Source of the DNA: Prochilodus magdalenae
Taxonomy: Eukaryota > Chordata > Actinopteri > Characiformes > Prochilodontidae
Direction: 5' to 3'
Assembly: GCA_024036415.1 (NCBI GenBank)
Contig: JAMWET010001220.1
Location: 744,001-808,000 of the forward strand
DNA length: 64,000 nt
Part shown: positions 40,346-53,800 of the stretch, one piece after another
Layout: each line of letters begins with the position of its first letter
How positions within the stretch are numbered: the first letter of the stretch is position 1
Program-made: the position numbers and the translations under genes
The notes under the pieces: generated by a model
The model's database searches: none
The model's input: only the letters and a program-made list of their open reading frames with translations
What the model was told of the DNA's origin: nothing

Positions 40346-42463
40346 CTCATGGAGGGCATCACTTTTCACTTAATGTCTTCAATTGTGACTGTTTGGGTCA
40401 GTCAGGTACAGTGATAATGCCCATCCTTGTTTACATCACATGCAGGGCCAAGTGTGAAACTTGAATCATTCACATGCCTTACAATGTCAAACCTATCCAC
40501 CAAGTTTCATTTCTGTCAGTGCAACTATTTGTGCAGCTATTCCTTTGATAATGAGTGTATGATGGATCTCAAAACTATTCTGCTGGACTGCAATATGGCT
40601 ATAGGTTCTATGCAGGTGGATTATGGTGAATTGCTGGTTGTGGTGGCAGAATAGGGTTGAGCGGTATTGATGTTTTTCAAACCCTCAGTGGTTTGTGGAT
40701 TGCTGCGTGGGTGCGTTCAGGTGACAAACTTTACAGTATACAAATGACAGTATTCATACGTTTTATTACAAAAAAAATAAAAAAAGAAGGTCAAACACTA
40801 TGTATTATACTATCTGAACTATAAAAAATATTTCACACCAAGTGTAAATACACATCAATTACACTAGTAAACATAAACACATAACATTTTGCTATTAGTT
40901 AAGCTATCAACAACTCTATGTTGTCCACAGTGTCCATAGAAGTCAGAAGAAAAAATAGCATAAATAGACATCATCTGTCATTAACTGGCGCAAACACAAA
41001 ACGTTGCAACAAAGTTGCGCTATCGTTACCTAATCGATGTTCACATTTATTCAAGGTTTTTTGCCAGAAAAACTAATTGGTTTACTTTGTCAGGCTTGAG
41101 CAAGCTGCGAGCTGGGCTAACAATAGCTAATACCCAAATCAAACACCACTAATGATGCAGCCTCGTGAAAAACCACCCAAGTCTATTGATTGGCAGAGAA
41201 GCAGAGCATAAATCCAAAACACTTCATAAATCACTTTTATAATCTGAGGGCAGCCCGTGAGGAACGCCCTGGACACGCAGGCAGGCTGAACCAGAGAGGG
41301 AAGCTGCTGAGTGTGATTGGCATGGTGTGAGTCACCGGCAGAGAATTCCGGAAGGCTCTAATTAGAACGCTGACATTTTAAAATAGCTTTCTGGCTCGCC
41401 TTATTTTCGTTGCCCACAACGGAGCCCCCGTCATGCTCAGAGAGAACGAGCAAGGAAACTAAATTAGAAAAGTGGCAGGGATATTTTCTGTGGGCTGATG
41501 TACTGTTATGTGGTGAGTGTGTCTGTATCTGTAGATGAACTTCTGACTAAGCATAAAACCTGGTGGTCCATCAAAGATCAAAACCCATCCAACTCTCTCT
41601 TTCCTGCCTTCTTTTTCTAAAGTTACACACTCACACAGCACTTCCTTTCTTTTACATACAGTAAGTGTATGATGTAACTCAAGTGCTTACAGACGAGATT
41701 GGAGATTATATCCCAGTATAATGTCTGGAGTTTTTACAAGTCTGGCTGTAAAAACTAACTTCACTAATTTGCTAAACTTGAAGCTCAAAAATCTATTTAA
41801 ACCTATTCACAGTTAAAAATTACAGTAGAAATTCTGTTATAATGTGGAAAGTCCCAATCCAGATCCCAATGTCCCAGTTTTTATTGCCCCATCCAATGCT
41901 TAGTGTCAGCCGGTGATAATTCAGTATAACATATGAAGCTCACTAATTGCCACTATAGTGACATAATACAGTACGTATGTGCATAATATGACACTCTAAA
42001 CTGATTTGAAGCTTTTGACATTTTTAAAATAACGGTTTTAGTGTGTTTTATTTTGAGTTATATCAAATTAATATCAAATTCAAACACCTATCTACCTGGT
42101 CATATGGCAACTAGATAAACTGATATTACAATAATTACAACAATATTGCAACAATAACTTTATTGTTATGTAAATGGTATATACTTAAACGTTTTATATT
42201 TTTCAAACAAAGAAACTGTAAAATAACTACAGTTGTGAATACATTATGCAGCATCTTGGATACTATGTAAATAAAAACAACTTGGTTCAGGGTGAATGAA
42301 TCTACTTTCTCTGAATTAAAAAAATGAAAAGAACAAACCATATTGAACCCATCCTCCTCTTTCTGCTCTTCCCTCATTTATACATTTACACTCTCCACTT
42401 TTCTCTTCCTGCTACCTCTCCTAATTATTTTCCTCAAAATTACCTTTACTGCTATTCACTCTT

Positions 42464-42493
42464 ACTCTCTCTCTTTCTTTCTTTCTTTCTTTC
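42464..42493 (+). repeat. (CTTT)n microsatellite
   Basis: Short CTTT repeats following CTCTCTCTCT, inside a longer pyrimidine-rich stretch (42345-42500). Confidence 0.85.
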
Positions 42494-42696
42494 TCCTCCA
42501 CATTAAAACTAGATGTCAGAAATGACTCACAAGAAAGCTAATGACGATGTTTTGAGGGAGAAAATCAGCTTATAAGAACAAAGAACCCGAAAAGAGATCT
42601 TGTGAATTAATAATGAATAATATGTACAATTTTGTATATGTAATACACATAAACACAGCTTTGCAACTGACTTGCATATGTCTGCATAAATCATCT

Positions 42697-42710
42697 CCAG
42701 CAGGGGGACG
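42697..42710 (+). promoter_or_regulatory. CTCF-like motif
   Basis: CCAGCAGGGGGACG matches the first eleven positions of the core consensus CCASYAGRKGGCRS and then diverges. Opposite in orientation to the site at 6722. Confidence 0.25.
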
Positions 42711-44808
42711 TCATCATTTTATAAGAAGAAACCCACACCAGCAGAAGCTCATGAAAATGTGTAGTGCCAGTAAGCAGTAAGTTTCAGATGAAGACTGCGG
42801 AAAAGCTGGAGATTTTCAGGAAATCAGCTGGTGTTAAAAAGCATTAACGGTAAAATGAGTAGAAAAGTAGCTCTGAGTTGGAGTGTGGTATGATATAATA
42901 GATGATGCAGATTTCTTTTTTTTTTTACTAGGAGAAGATTGTCACTATTTTCAGACATTGTCCAGGCCTATCTCTGTGTCTCTAGAGCTTACCCCATTTC
43001 TTCCTCTTTCTTATCCAGCAGTGACTCAAGCACTCTTTGTGACACAGCAGAACTGATTACCCTAATATAAACTAGAAGCAACAGGAGAAATATAGGGAAG
43101 AGGATAAAAGCCTGCTTTTGCTTTCTCAGAGAGGGCACAGAGAGAAAATAAAAATCTTCCTCCTCTCTGTCTATCCCTCCTCTGGGGATGAAGAAGGGAT
43201 TGAAGGAGAGGTCAGTTCTAAATACAGAACTGTTGTGAAGACTGTGTGTGTATGTGTTAGTGAGCAAGCACAAAGTGAGCAAGTCTTTAGGGATCATCCT
43301 CTAGGTGCCAAAGCTATACATCACAGCATGTGTGTGCATCCAGTCCACAGCTCTAGAAGCTTTTCCCTGTGTGTGTGTATGTATGTGTGTGGCTGGAGAA
43401 GTGTGTGACCTTTTGTTCCAGGTCAGCAGTGCTCTCTGATTCTCTACACTTACCACTTGTTTTCCACATTGGCTTTTGTCCTCTATTGCTCTTTAGGAAC
43501 ACTCAGCACTGTCCTCCAATGCTCGGTCAATATCCCTGACCAGACAGAGCTCAAGCCACAGGTACCTTTAATATAGTTATCAAGTTGAACCTGACAAGCT
43601 CCAAATTTCAATATGCAACAGCACCAGAACATTAGCCCTATACTTTTCATACTGCCCATATTTTAGGCCTGTCAAGGTAATACATTAATAACACCACCAG
43701 CATTCAGTTTGACCTTTTAACCATTCATAGTGGTCCATGCTAAAGCCCACCAGCTTACATGCTGTATTAAGCTGTGAACTAATTTGCAATTGTAGCCCTC
43801 TCATTTAAATACAGTTTTAGAAAGACTTTCAAAGCACCTTCAGCAGAGCGAATGTGGGAAGCCTATGGCTAAATCAATGAACAGCATACAAAAAATAGCA
43901 ACGTCAAATAGCAAAACTGCAGCTTCCTTCAAGAGGCTCCACAGCAACAAGAATCAATGAGTTGTGTGAAGGAGAATGAGAACGAGAGGGCTGCAGACTA
44001 GATATAAACCCAATATCAATATGCAAATAAAAGCAGACAGCAGTCATTTATAACTCTACTTTGATATGTATTCAAACAAAAGCCACATGAATCCTAGCTG
44101 TGTAGTGTTTTCCTATACATAGAGATAATGTATATCTATATCTCTATATCTATAGAATGCACTGAAAATGCAACGTATCCAGACTGTGCGGCAGCCCGAC
44201 ATCCCTCCCAACCCCCCAAACTAACACATTAATGTTTATAATTAGATCTTGCTATATTCTCTGTGAAATCATATAACAGAGCCTCCTGAGCTAGCCTCTA
44301 TTCAAATTCAGCCTTAAGGCCACCGTACACCAGTCCAAACATCCACAAGTTTAGAACATTGTTTTTTGTAATGAAGGTATGCATACCGGTTTGCATGTCA
44401 CGTGTCCAAAAGTCCAAAAAAGTTCTTACAGGGACAATGTAAGGCTAGCAACTATATTAAATATTTAAAAACATCTTAAAGCGGGGATTCAGTTGTGCTT
44501 GGATATAAAAGAAGCAACCAGGAAAAGCCTGTATGAGCTAGGATGGTTGAGGCTTGTCACTTTGTCATAAAAGCATCAGCAAAAATATTTAAAAGTTCAA
44601 AAGCAATATTTCATCCCCTCCAGGGATTGCAGGGATTATGAGTGTTTCTGGGAACCATCCAGTGTACAGTTCAAATGCCAGGGTTTGTCATGGAAAGGGG
44701 GAGTGTATTAATGGACCTGCATATCTGTGAAAGCACCATTAACAACAGCATGGCTGTGTTATCAGAAGGGTCTTATGAGGCACCAAATGCTACCGCAAAG
44801 GCCCTGTA

Positions 44809-46240
44809 CAGTGGTGTGAACAAGTGTTTGCCCCCTTCAGGATTTATTTTTTTCATTGTTTGTCACTCTAAAATGTTTCAGATCATCAAACAAATTTAAA
44901 TATTAGTCAAAGACAACACAAGTAAACAGAAAACAGTTTTTAAATGAAGGTTTTTATTATTAAGGGAGGAAAAAATCCAAACCTACATGGCCCTGTGTGA
45001 AAAAGTGTTTGCCCCCTAAACTTAAAAACTGGTTGGGCCATCCTTAGTAGCAACAACTGTGGCCCACTCATCTTTGCAGAATTGTTGTAATTCAGCCTCG
45101 AGGGTTTTTGAGCATGAACCGCATTTTTAAGGCCATACCACAGCATCTCAATAGGATTCAGGTCAGGACTTGGCTAGCCCACTCCAAATTCTTCACTTTG
45201 TTTTTCTTCAGCCATTCAGAGGTGGACTTGCTGGTGTGTTTTGGATCATTGTCCTGCTGCAGAACCCAACTTTGTTTCAGCTTGAGGTCACAAACAGATG
45301 GACGGACATTCTCCTTCAGGATCTTTTGGTAGACAGCGGAATACATGATGCCATTTATCACAGCAAGTCTTCCAGGTCCTGAAGCAACAAATAGCCCCAG
45401 GCCATCACACTACCACCACCATATTTTACTGTAGGTATGATGGTCTTTTTCTGAAATGCGGTGTTACTTTTACACCAGATGTAATGGGACACACACCTTC
45501 CAAAAAGTTTTGTCACGTCAGTTCACATAGTATTTTCCCAAAAGTCTTGGGGATCATCAAGATGTTTTCTGGCAAAATTGAGACGAGCCTTAATGTTCTT
45601 TTCTCTCAGCAGTGGTTTTAATCTTGGCACCCTGCCATGCAGGCCATTTTTGCATGTTGTTGTGGGGTCTTTTGTGACCTCGTGGATGAGTCGTCCCTGC
45701 ACTCTTGGGGTAACTCCTGGGAAGGTTCACCACTGTTCCACATTTTCGCCATTTGAGGATAATGACTCTCACTGTGGTTCGCTGGAGTCCCAAAACTTTA
45801 GAAATGGCTTTATAACCTTTTCCAGACTGATAGATCTCAATGACTTTTTTTCTCATTTGTTCCGGAATTTTTTCGGATCTTGGTAAGATATCTAGCCTTA
45901 GGTATCTTTTGGTCTACTTCGCTTTGTCAGGCAGGTCCTATTTAAGTGATTTATTGATTGAGAAAAGGCATGGCCGTAATCAGGCCTGGGTGTGGCAAGA
46001 GAAATTGAACTCAGGTGTGATAAACCACAGTAAAGATATGTTTTAACTGGGGGGTGGCAAACACTTTTTCACACAGGGCCATGTAGGTTTGGATTTTTTT
46101 TCTCCCTTAACAATAAAAACCATTAATTTAAAAACTACATTTATATGTCTTTGACTAATATTTAAATTTGTTTTTAGGAGTGACAAACATGCAAAAAAAT
46201 AAGACTCCATGAAGGAGGCAAACACTTTTTCACACCACTG
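44809..46240 (-). mobile_element. Tc1-like transposon with IR/DR ends, inactive
   Basis: A 1432-bp element between TA dinucleotides (44807-44808, 46241-46242). Tips read CAGTGGTGTGAA and its complement TTCACACCACTG. Inner copies of GTGTGAAAAAGTGTTTGCCC lie at about 44996 and, inverted, at about 46059, giving four direct-repeat sites in an IR/DR arrangement. Known from many teleosts. It carries a frameshifted transposase on the minus strand and belongs to a different Tc1 subfamily from the 28.5-kb element. Confidence 0.93.
45020..45889 (-). pseudogene. Broken Tc1-like transposase
   Basis: From the right, 45590-45856 encodes the N-terminal helix-turn-helix (MRKKVIEIYQSGKGYKAISK, then LGLQRTTVR) and the linker NLPRSYPKSAG where the GRPRKT-type basic motif is damaged. 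At 45158-45361 is the DDE core with NGIMYSAVYQKILKENVRPS and the catalytic QQDNDPKHTS. The last part near 45140 (MLWYGLKNAVHAQKPS) is in another frame. An intact member is about 340 residues; this one has at least two frameshifts and a stop, and a truncated C-terminus. No activity is expected. Confidence 0.9.
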
Positions 46241-46381
46241 TATGTCTGCACAGTTAAAGACGTATTTAACAGAGAAATAGCAAAAATGTATGCTTCAAAC
46301 TTGAGTATTATGAGACAAAAGTTGTATCTTCAGTCCCCAATCAGTTATTACATGCTGTTGAAAGGAAAGGTGATGTAACAC

Positions 46382-46582
46382 AGTAAACATGGTCTTGTCC
46401 CAACTTTTTTTGGAACATGTTAGAGGCATCAATTCTAAAATGAGTGCTTATACACCAAAAACAATGAAGTTTATAGAATATCAAACACTGAGTTTTGTAT
46501 CATTTTTTAATTCTGAACAGATTTAATATTTATTAATTACTGCTTTTGTTAGCATTTCATCCAGAAGTGGGGTTGTACAGCG
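46382..46582. repeat. Dispersed fish DNA repeat, partial
   Basis: GTCCCAACTTTTTTTGGAAC, then GTTAGAGGCATCAATTCTAA and AATGAGTG, then a closing GAAGTGGGGTTGTACAG match a repeat I recall from many teleost genomes, with GTCCCAAC at one end and GGGGTTGTA at the other. Probably a non-autonomous DNA transposon; no clear target duplication here. Confidence 0.45.
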
Positions 46583-48469
46583 TGGTGTCTCATAGCCTAG
46601 TACTAATTTAAAGTCATAGTGCATTACATACCTCAAAACACAACACACAGTTTTGGTCTGTAGATGACCAAAACATACTCAACATTTTTGCTCAACACCT
46701 TGTAAAAGTGCCCATTCCTTTCTAACACTGACTTAAAGCCAAATCCTGCAGAGTCACAGGTCTGATCTGATCTATAAAAAGACAGCCAGAAAGAGATGCG
46801 TCAGCAGAGACCCCCCACTCTTCAGCCACCTGTCCCTGGCCCCTCAGACACTCAGCAATAGGCGGCTTCCCAAACTCTACCATCTACTGCACACAGAAGA
46901 TGATGTTGTATAGACCTGCAATAAAATGTGAAAATAACACCTAAAAACACCTAACCTATGTCATTTGAATAAACACTGGTTAAAAGGCTGTTTGTTTCCT
47001 TCACTCTCCTGAAACAAAGACATGGCATTCAACAGTTTGAGCAGTAAACCCTCAGGGACATTAGACAAGCAATTTGCAATCTACATTCACTCCCTGTATG
47101 AAGTGGAGGTACCACGCCCAAGAACTTTATTACAGGTAAAATTATTATTACAGGTTCGATACCACTTAAAAACACATTTCTTTCAAAATCTGTTACCCTG
47201 AAGTCTACTGCCCATCGAATGCACTGCACCATATTCACTAATTAAAGACTGTTGTTTTATTTAGTTGGAAACCTGCATAACGCAAAATGTAGCATAACAC
47301 TAATCAGACTTACTGTTACCACTTTTATTTCTCTCTTAGGAATGATGATGTAATTAGCCAGAAAGCTAGCAGGTTAAAGATTTACTGCTTGGACCATTTC
47401 AATATAAAGATGGGCTTCAATATGAGGCAGTGGGCTTTCCCTTGTGAGTGATAAATTGACTTGAGGCACACAAATGGTGAGTGAGCCATTGGAGGAAATC
47501 GATCTGTGACTGATGAGTTAGCCAGCATGGATCCATGGTACTACTTTTCTTATGCCTCTTCATATTTGTTGTCTATTCCCAACCCAAGAAGGCAGTCCAA
47601 TGCTGGTCCGGTCATTATTAATGGTGAGTAGAAAATAACAGAAGGATGTGTAGCATGAGAGCCAGTGCTACATTTGGCGAATGCCAGTCAGAACTCATAA
47701 CAGCAATAAAGTGCCTACGGTCTGATATCCCTCACATTAAGGTGAGACATGAATTGCATGTGACATATCAGAACATCAGTGTATTATGCTGAGGACGCCT
47801 ATGGCACATTTTTTTAAAATGCCTATTCCTGTGATTAAGGCAGTGAAAAGATTGTAGGTCTAATGAGCGAGCCCAGAGGAATGCCACTCGTCACGCATGT
47901 GTCAATTGACAACTTGATCTGTTTTATGTTAATAACTCCATCACAAGCTCAAATGATGCGGAACAGCTTTCAACTGGCTTGTGATATGTAACGAGGTGTG
48001 CTGGATTTAATCCGGGGCTTGTGGTAAAGTATCAACTAATCTACAAGCATTATTCAACAAAAGCCATGACCACCCAAGTGCCCTGCTGGTAAGCCTCTGT
48101 ATTGAACCATAGGCCTATTGCTGAATTTTTGTGAACCTGTGTGAATGTCATCATCTCATTCAGTGTCTGTGTATCGACTTACACTTTCGTTAACACAGCA
48201 TCAGTTTCACGTCATTCAGTGTCACCAAAGCACATGCATCGGATGAATGGGAGTAAAGAGCTTCAAAGACAAGTTCATACGCAAGAGGGCAGCGTAAAGT
48301 GCATTTCACTTAGATGACTTGCTTTGATGTCTCACAGATATTTCTGTGAATGCCCATTTCTGTCACTTCAAATATCCTGGAGTGGTCTTCTTTCTTGTTT
48401 CTCTATTCCTCTTTTTTTCTTTTTTTCATTTTTATTGGTTTGTAATTATGTTCACAAACAATGTGCTAT

Positions 48470-48880
48470 TTTTTACTTAATACAAATGTTTTCTTTAGAA
48501 ACATGCCGTCCATCTTTGCCCAATCACACCCTGTTGCCTTGTTCTCGGTCCCCTGAATATTAATTAGTTTCACCTGATAATCGTTTTGTCTATGTGTTTA
48601 AATACTTATCTCTCACACTATAGCGTACTGAGTGTTCTCTCTCTGATCTTGTTACTCTGGCTTTTGACTTAATTTTGATTCTCTGGTTTACTCTTCTCGT
48701 TTATTCCCTTTGGTACCTCTGCCTGGTTTGACTGTCTGCTCGGTTTGCATCTTGCCTGCTTATTGACTCTGACTCATTTTAGCCCTCTGATTGTTTTTCC
48801 TTGTTCTTGGTGTTGCTGAGTTTTGGTACAAACCTGTTTAATAAACTGTGCCTTGCTTTTAGCTCAGCGCGCGTCACAAT
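48470..48880 (+). repeat. Possible solo LTR
   Basis: A pyrimidine-rich block with a TTTAAATA TATA-like box near 48597, many CTGGTTT/TGCCTG motifs, a polyadenylation signal AATAAA at about 48840, and a CA end near 48877. This resembles the LTRs of fish Gypsy or TRIM elements. No partner LTR or target-site duplication was found, so the ends are approximate. Confidence 0.3.
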
Positions 48881-49268
48881 CTGTTTGTCCATCGGCCCAC
48901 TTTAAATAAATAAATATAGATTTTCAGTGTGGGTGGGGAAATGACTTTGGCTCGGTCCTACATTTTGCTGCACTTTTCATAAACCTGATATTAAATGGTA
49001 AAATGGAAACCTGCACAGTTCTCCCCAAGTTACATTCCTCATTTTATTTCTGTTCTGTTTAAGTAAACTAGGTAAAAAACTAAGTAAAATGTAAAACATG
49101 TGATAAACTGGCAATTAGGCTTATGCAATTTAGTCAAAATAGCTACTAGAACAGTCCTTTGCAGCCCAGAGTAAGAAAGAGTAACCCCTGCAGGAGATAC
49201 ATTTAATTGCAACACATGCTTTACAGGAGTGATATTTAAAGTCACACTCATTTGCCTCAACAAAAACG

Positions 49269-49288
49269 AAAATAAATAAATAAATAAA
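49269..49288 (+). repeat. (AAAT)n simple repeat
   Basis: Short AAATAAATAAAT run of about five units. Confidence 0.85.
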
Positions 49289-50199
49289 ACTATACAACTA
49301 TAAGAAGCTACAATTATTTAGCTACTATCTGGACTTCACATTTCCTCAAGCAAATCTAATTAATACTGTACTCCATTATTACTGTAACTCTAATATTGCC
49401 AGATGTCCTTTTGTATAGACCTTTTGTATGTCCTTTTTGTAAGATACTGGTCTGCCTTTGCGTTTTAATCTTCTGAACTTTAAATAAGATGTTAAGCTGT
49501 TGTGTTAACTTATTATTCACTATAAGTTCAGTGGATTAAATATATTAAGGCAGCTTAGTAACTTTTTTAGTTTAACATCCCAAACTGTACAGTGAGTGAT
49601 AAACTTTTGGTATATAATTTCTACAAACCTGTTTGCGTCACATGTAGTCGTATGACCAGGCTGTATACACACAAGAAGTTTATGAATTTGGGCATTTACA
49701 GTAATGTGTTGATTACATTGTGAAGCTGTATGTGGATATAAAGTAGTTTATAGTTTACACAGCATAGCTGCCATTACGATCCCCTCTCTAAAAGACATTC
49801 TGTGATGAACTATTTATCTCCTTCTGCTAAAGCAGTTCCAGTGCAGAGAGGATGGGGATGAAGCTCTACTACCTTCAATGAGTAATGGTTGAAAGACTTT
49901 CAAAGCAACCATTGAATTGTTTGAAAAATGATTAATATGGATACGTACACTAAAAACTAAACACAGCTAGCAGTAGAGGTAATTTTCCCATCATGATACA
50001 ACATCAGTTAAGAATATCTAACAAACTCACAGAGATCCATATCCAGATTGAACTATATTTATCAAATGACCGCTGAAAAACACTACCTAATTCAGTTTGC
50101 AATTTTCTCAAGGGAGAACCATGAAAAACACAGACAGGCACAATCGATAGGACAAAGCAATAGCACCTGTAAAAGATGCAATTACCCCAGACCCCATGT

Positions 50200-50860
50200 A
50201 CATTTAATTCAGTCTGATGAGGGCTTATGTCTTGGTTTCTGAGATTACTGTCAACTGGAATTTCTGTCACCTGGAATTCAACAACCTATGTTCGGGTTTT
50301 CTCACTCCACTCCACAATTCTTACGCTCACCACAGTGACATGGGAAACCCGAGGTCTGTCATGAAGGTGCATGGGGAGGGTGCTTATCTCTCAACCGGTC
50401 TGCTCTATTGTCCCTGTGGAATACAGGCACGCACCAGGCTCATTTGCATATGAGCGCCCTGTTGAAACAATACACTGTGAAATGCCACACCGTCACTGCC
50501 GCCGCCACCATAGAAGAAAACCGATAATAAAAACCCATATGGTACTTAACACACGCGTACAGTACAGAAGGGATAAATGTGGTGAGATGATTACGCCCCT
50601 GATCACAACACAACGGAGCCAAAAGTCGTTTCCCTCACTAGCGAGTGAATCTTGTGCTCGCAGGAATGTTGCCATGGTGACGGCTTGGTTTGGCCATCAT
50701 TGCTCCCAGTGGTTTCAGTGGGGAAAAGAGGAGAAGCGAACAGCAAACGTGTCTACTTACAGTGTGGAGCTGATCACGTTATGGTGCCTCTTAACAGGTG
50801 TTCCCCTAACCAGAGAAAAAACCTCTCCAGACAAGCAATTAAACCAAATTACTTGAGCTG
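50200..50860. promoter_or_regulatory. Candidate intronic regulatory island (octamer and X-box)
   Basis: A repeat-free segment noticeably GC-richer than its surroundings. It contains ATTTGCATAT (octamer-type POU site) at about 50442 and GTTGCCATGGTGAC, an RFX X-box with one mismatch, at 50668-50681. The open frame of 161 codons through it shows no protein family features. Enhancer function is inference only. Confidence 0.3.
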
Positions 50861-53800
50861 ATGTCGTGTATACAGACTGTCTCATGTAAAATGCACTACT
50901 ATCGTATGTCTGCTGACACAGAAGGCAGACAATATCTCTGTAGCAAGCCACAAACTGGCCACGAAGCTAAAAATCATTTTAATGAAAGTTCTAGGAATGT
51001 GAAATGTATGCAGATCAAGGCAGCAAAGCTAGCCAATATTACTTCTTATTAACTGTGGGATCCCTCATTATGGCATGTATAGCATCCAAGAGCTGCTCAA
51101 TGATTTCTATGCAATTAAAAAGTATGCACATTAGCAAGTTTAGTTTGATCTTGAGTGTTTTAGATGCACTTCTATAATCCGATCATCATTCCTGCAGTTA
51201 TCTGAATATTTTGGTGGTCATGTTAACGGAGCCATAGAAATCCAATAAAAAGAGCTGGCTTTGCTAAGTAAGCTAGTTTTCGGCACATGCTTACCTTTAC
51301 TCATATAATGTAGTCTGAGAATGTACATGCGGTGATTGGATTACTGACAAAATAAATTTTTCTGCAGCAACCTGCCCTACATTTATCGCTGACTGAAAAT
51401 ATGAGCAGTAGCCTCATTAAAGGGCTTCAGTAATATCTTAACATGTCTGTCACAAACTTTAAATAAAACATACCATGTATCTACAAACCCATAGGGGCAC
51501 TAACAAAAATAAGCATTATGGTAGAGGGATTGGCATATATGGCCCCCAGTAGCTCTAATAATCTTGTTTAAATTCCGTGTTTTGATGATGTCACAAAAAA
51601 GTAATAAATAAAAGAAAAACAATACACATATAATATATACACATATATATTCAGCCTACAGCAGGTCATCTCCACCCAAATTGTTTTTTGATAAGACACT
51701 GCACAAGACTGCTATTCAGAACAGGTCATTTACATATCAATTTATTTCAAACTTAAATCAGAAAATGGCCATGTAACAATTAATGGGGGAATATAAACCA
51801 AGAAATGACATAAGAGGCTCTGTTACCAAACCATAGACAAGGATGATTATACAAGGGGAAGGATTGGGTAAAGTAAATTCTAATCTTGTGGTATGTGGAA
51901 GATGATAATGTGCGAAATACTGGCATCAATTTAAAGTATTAAGATTCCTGACAGTATCAGTATCAGTTTTTTAAGGTATGGTCGGTCATCAGTACTCATC
52001 AGTAATTAGTACCAGTTTAGACTGGTGATAATACATTTTGAGATCCTATAGTCACATTTCCGAGGCAAAACAAGCCTTACACTGCAAAACGTTCAGCATT
52101 TCTTTCAGACGAGCATCCATGTCAAATCCTTCTGCACACTTTTTCTTCCCAAAGCTCTCCAGCTGTCTTTTTTTTCTTTTCATCTACTGGGCAGAGGTTG
52201 TGGCTGTGGCTTTTAGATTAAGAAGGAGCGTAATCTTGCGGGATTGGTGGTGATGATGGTGGTTTCTGCTGGAGGGGGGCTGGGGAGGGGGGTGTAGCGT
52301 GAGTGAGTGAATCAGCAGTGCCATGCGGATCAGCTGTGTGTGGGTGTGAAGTGTTAATGCATCTCTACCACTGAGGCCCCAGCCAGCGTATTCGGTCGCT
52401 CACAAAGGATTTAGGGCTGGAAAGAGGATTTTCGAGATGCGGAGCGGAGCAGACGGTAAACGTGATCCCCGGATGCCCCTGCGCTTCCTTGCATTTCCTC
52501 ATCTCTGGGTTTAACAGGGACAAGGGCTGCCGGATAAGCCAGTCTCACACAAATTATGTTTGATAGTGTCATGGTGGGGGTAGGAGATCACAAGGATTGA
52601 AGAGCTGAAGTTTTAATGGATATCTGAATAATTCAACGTTACGTTCCATTTCACTTACAGAACAGACCTGCTCCATCTCATGGTTCATGTTCCATGATGT
52701 CTTTTACACCTAGACTGTGGTGTCAAAACCTTTCCTCTAGAATTAGATTAGCTACAGGGTTTATCTTAACATCTGCTCAGGGTTAAAAAGCAATGAAGCA
52801 ATATGAAACCTAAAAAAATAAAAGTGTTAGATATAGGATCAGAATGATCTGTAAATATAATGCTAATGATCTTACCACAGGAACAAAAAGCACTTAAATG
52901 AAAAACACAGCATGCTAGACTGCCCATGATCCTTTAACTTAAATATCAGGTAGAATAAATTACATTTTTATTTTACCTTGACAAACAGTCAATACAGGTT
53001 TACTAGGTAGATAATTAAAGCAGTCTAGGGGTCGCCCTACAGTTGTGGATGGTATTTCATTTTTACACCACTGTAGTAAATACAAATCATGCTTTGAGAC
53101 CCCATAATGGACAACTGTACATGTATATGTGTATACATAACAAGCTATAACCAAAATCACTAGTGTAATGCACTAGAAGGGGAGTTGGATTCAGCTGGGA
53201 AGTCAATTTTATTTTATTTTTTATAGAATTTATTTTTCTGTGCTAGCTTGAAACCTTAGTTAGATAAAGAAACTACAAAACACTGTGAGACAGAAATGAC
53301 ACAGGTCTTTCATAAATAACAGACCTTCATAAATAACTCTGGCAGGCATGTACACTCAGCTGATGTAATGACAGATTTTTACTGTTTTCCCATCAGCTCT
53401 GTCTGTTGCATCCTTTTACCTCTTGCCAACAACTAAAAGTCAGCCAGACATTTACTCTTGTCCAGTCTTTTGCTCAGTCACACTCTTCCTCGCTTTCTCT
53501 AACAAAATCTTCATTTCAGCTTTTGCCATGATGTGCCTACTTAGAATACCGAGCTATCTTCCTTTTACAGCTAGCTAGAGACCTACAGTTATGTGTGACA
53601 TGGTGACGTGAAGCGTCACACAGTTCTTGCAACATGTCTTGTGTCCACTGCAGTTGTACAGTGTATGGAGGTTCTGGCCCCGGAGTGGCAATAACAGAGA
53701 TGCCAGTCTCTGTAATATAAGTTAGTGGACCATTAAACCGATTTTGTAACCGATTTTAGGTAACATTGTTACATAGGGTTGCTATAACATGTTTTTGCTA

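Noticed and set aside
46741..46900. Candidate missing exon 3 of prkca in GC-richer sequence
   Set aside because: No reading gives the Cys/His pattern of the C1A end.
50371..50856. 161-codon plus-strand open frame, the longest in the window
   Set aside because: No domain, no family resemblance, no splice-site support. It lies in a less AT-rich stretch where chance open frames run longer. Kept only as a regulatory-island note.
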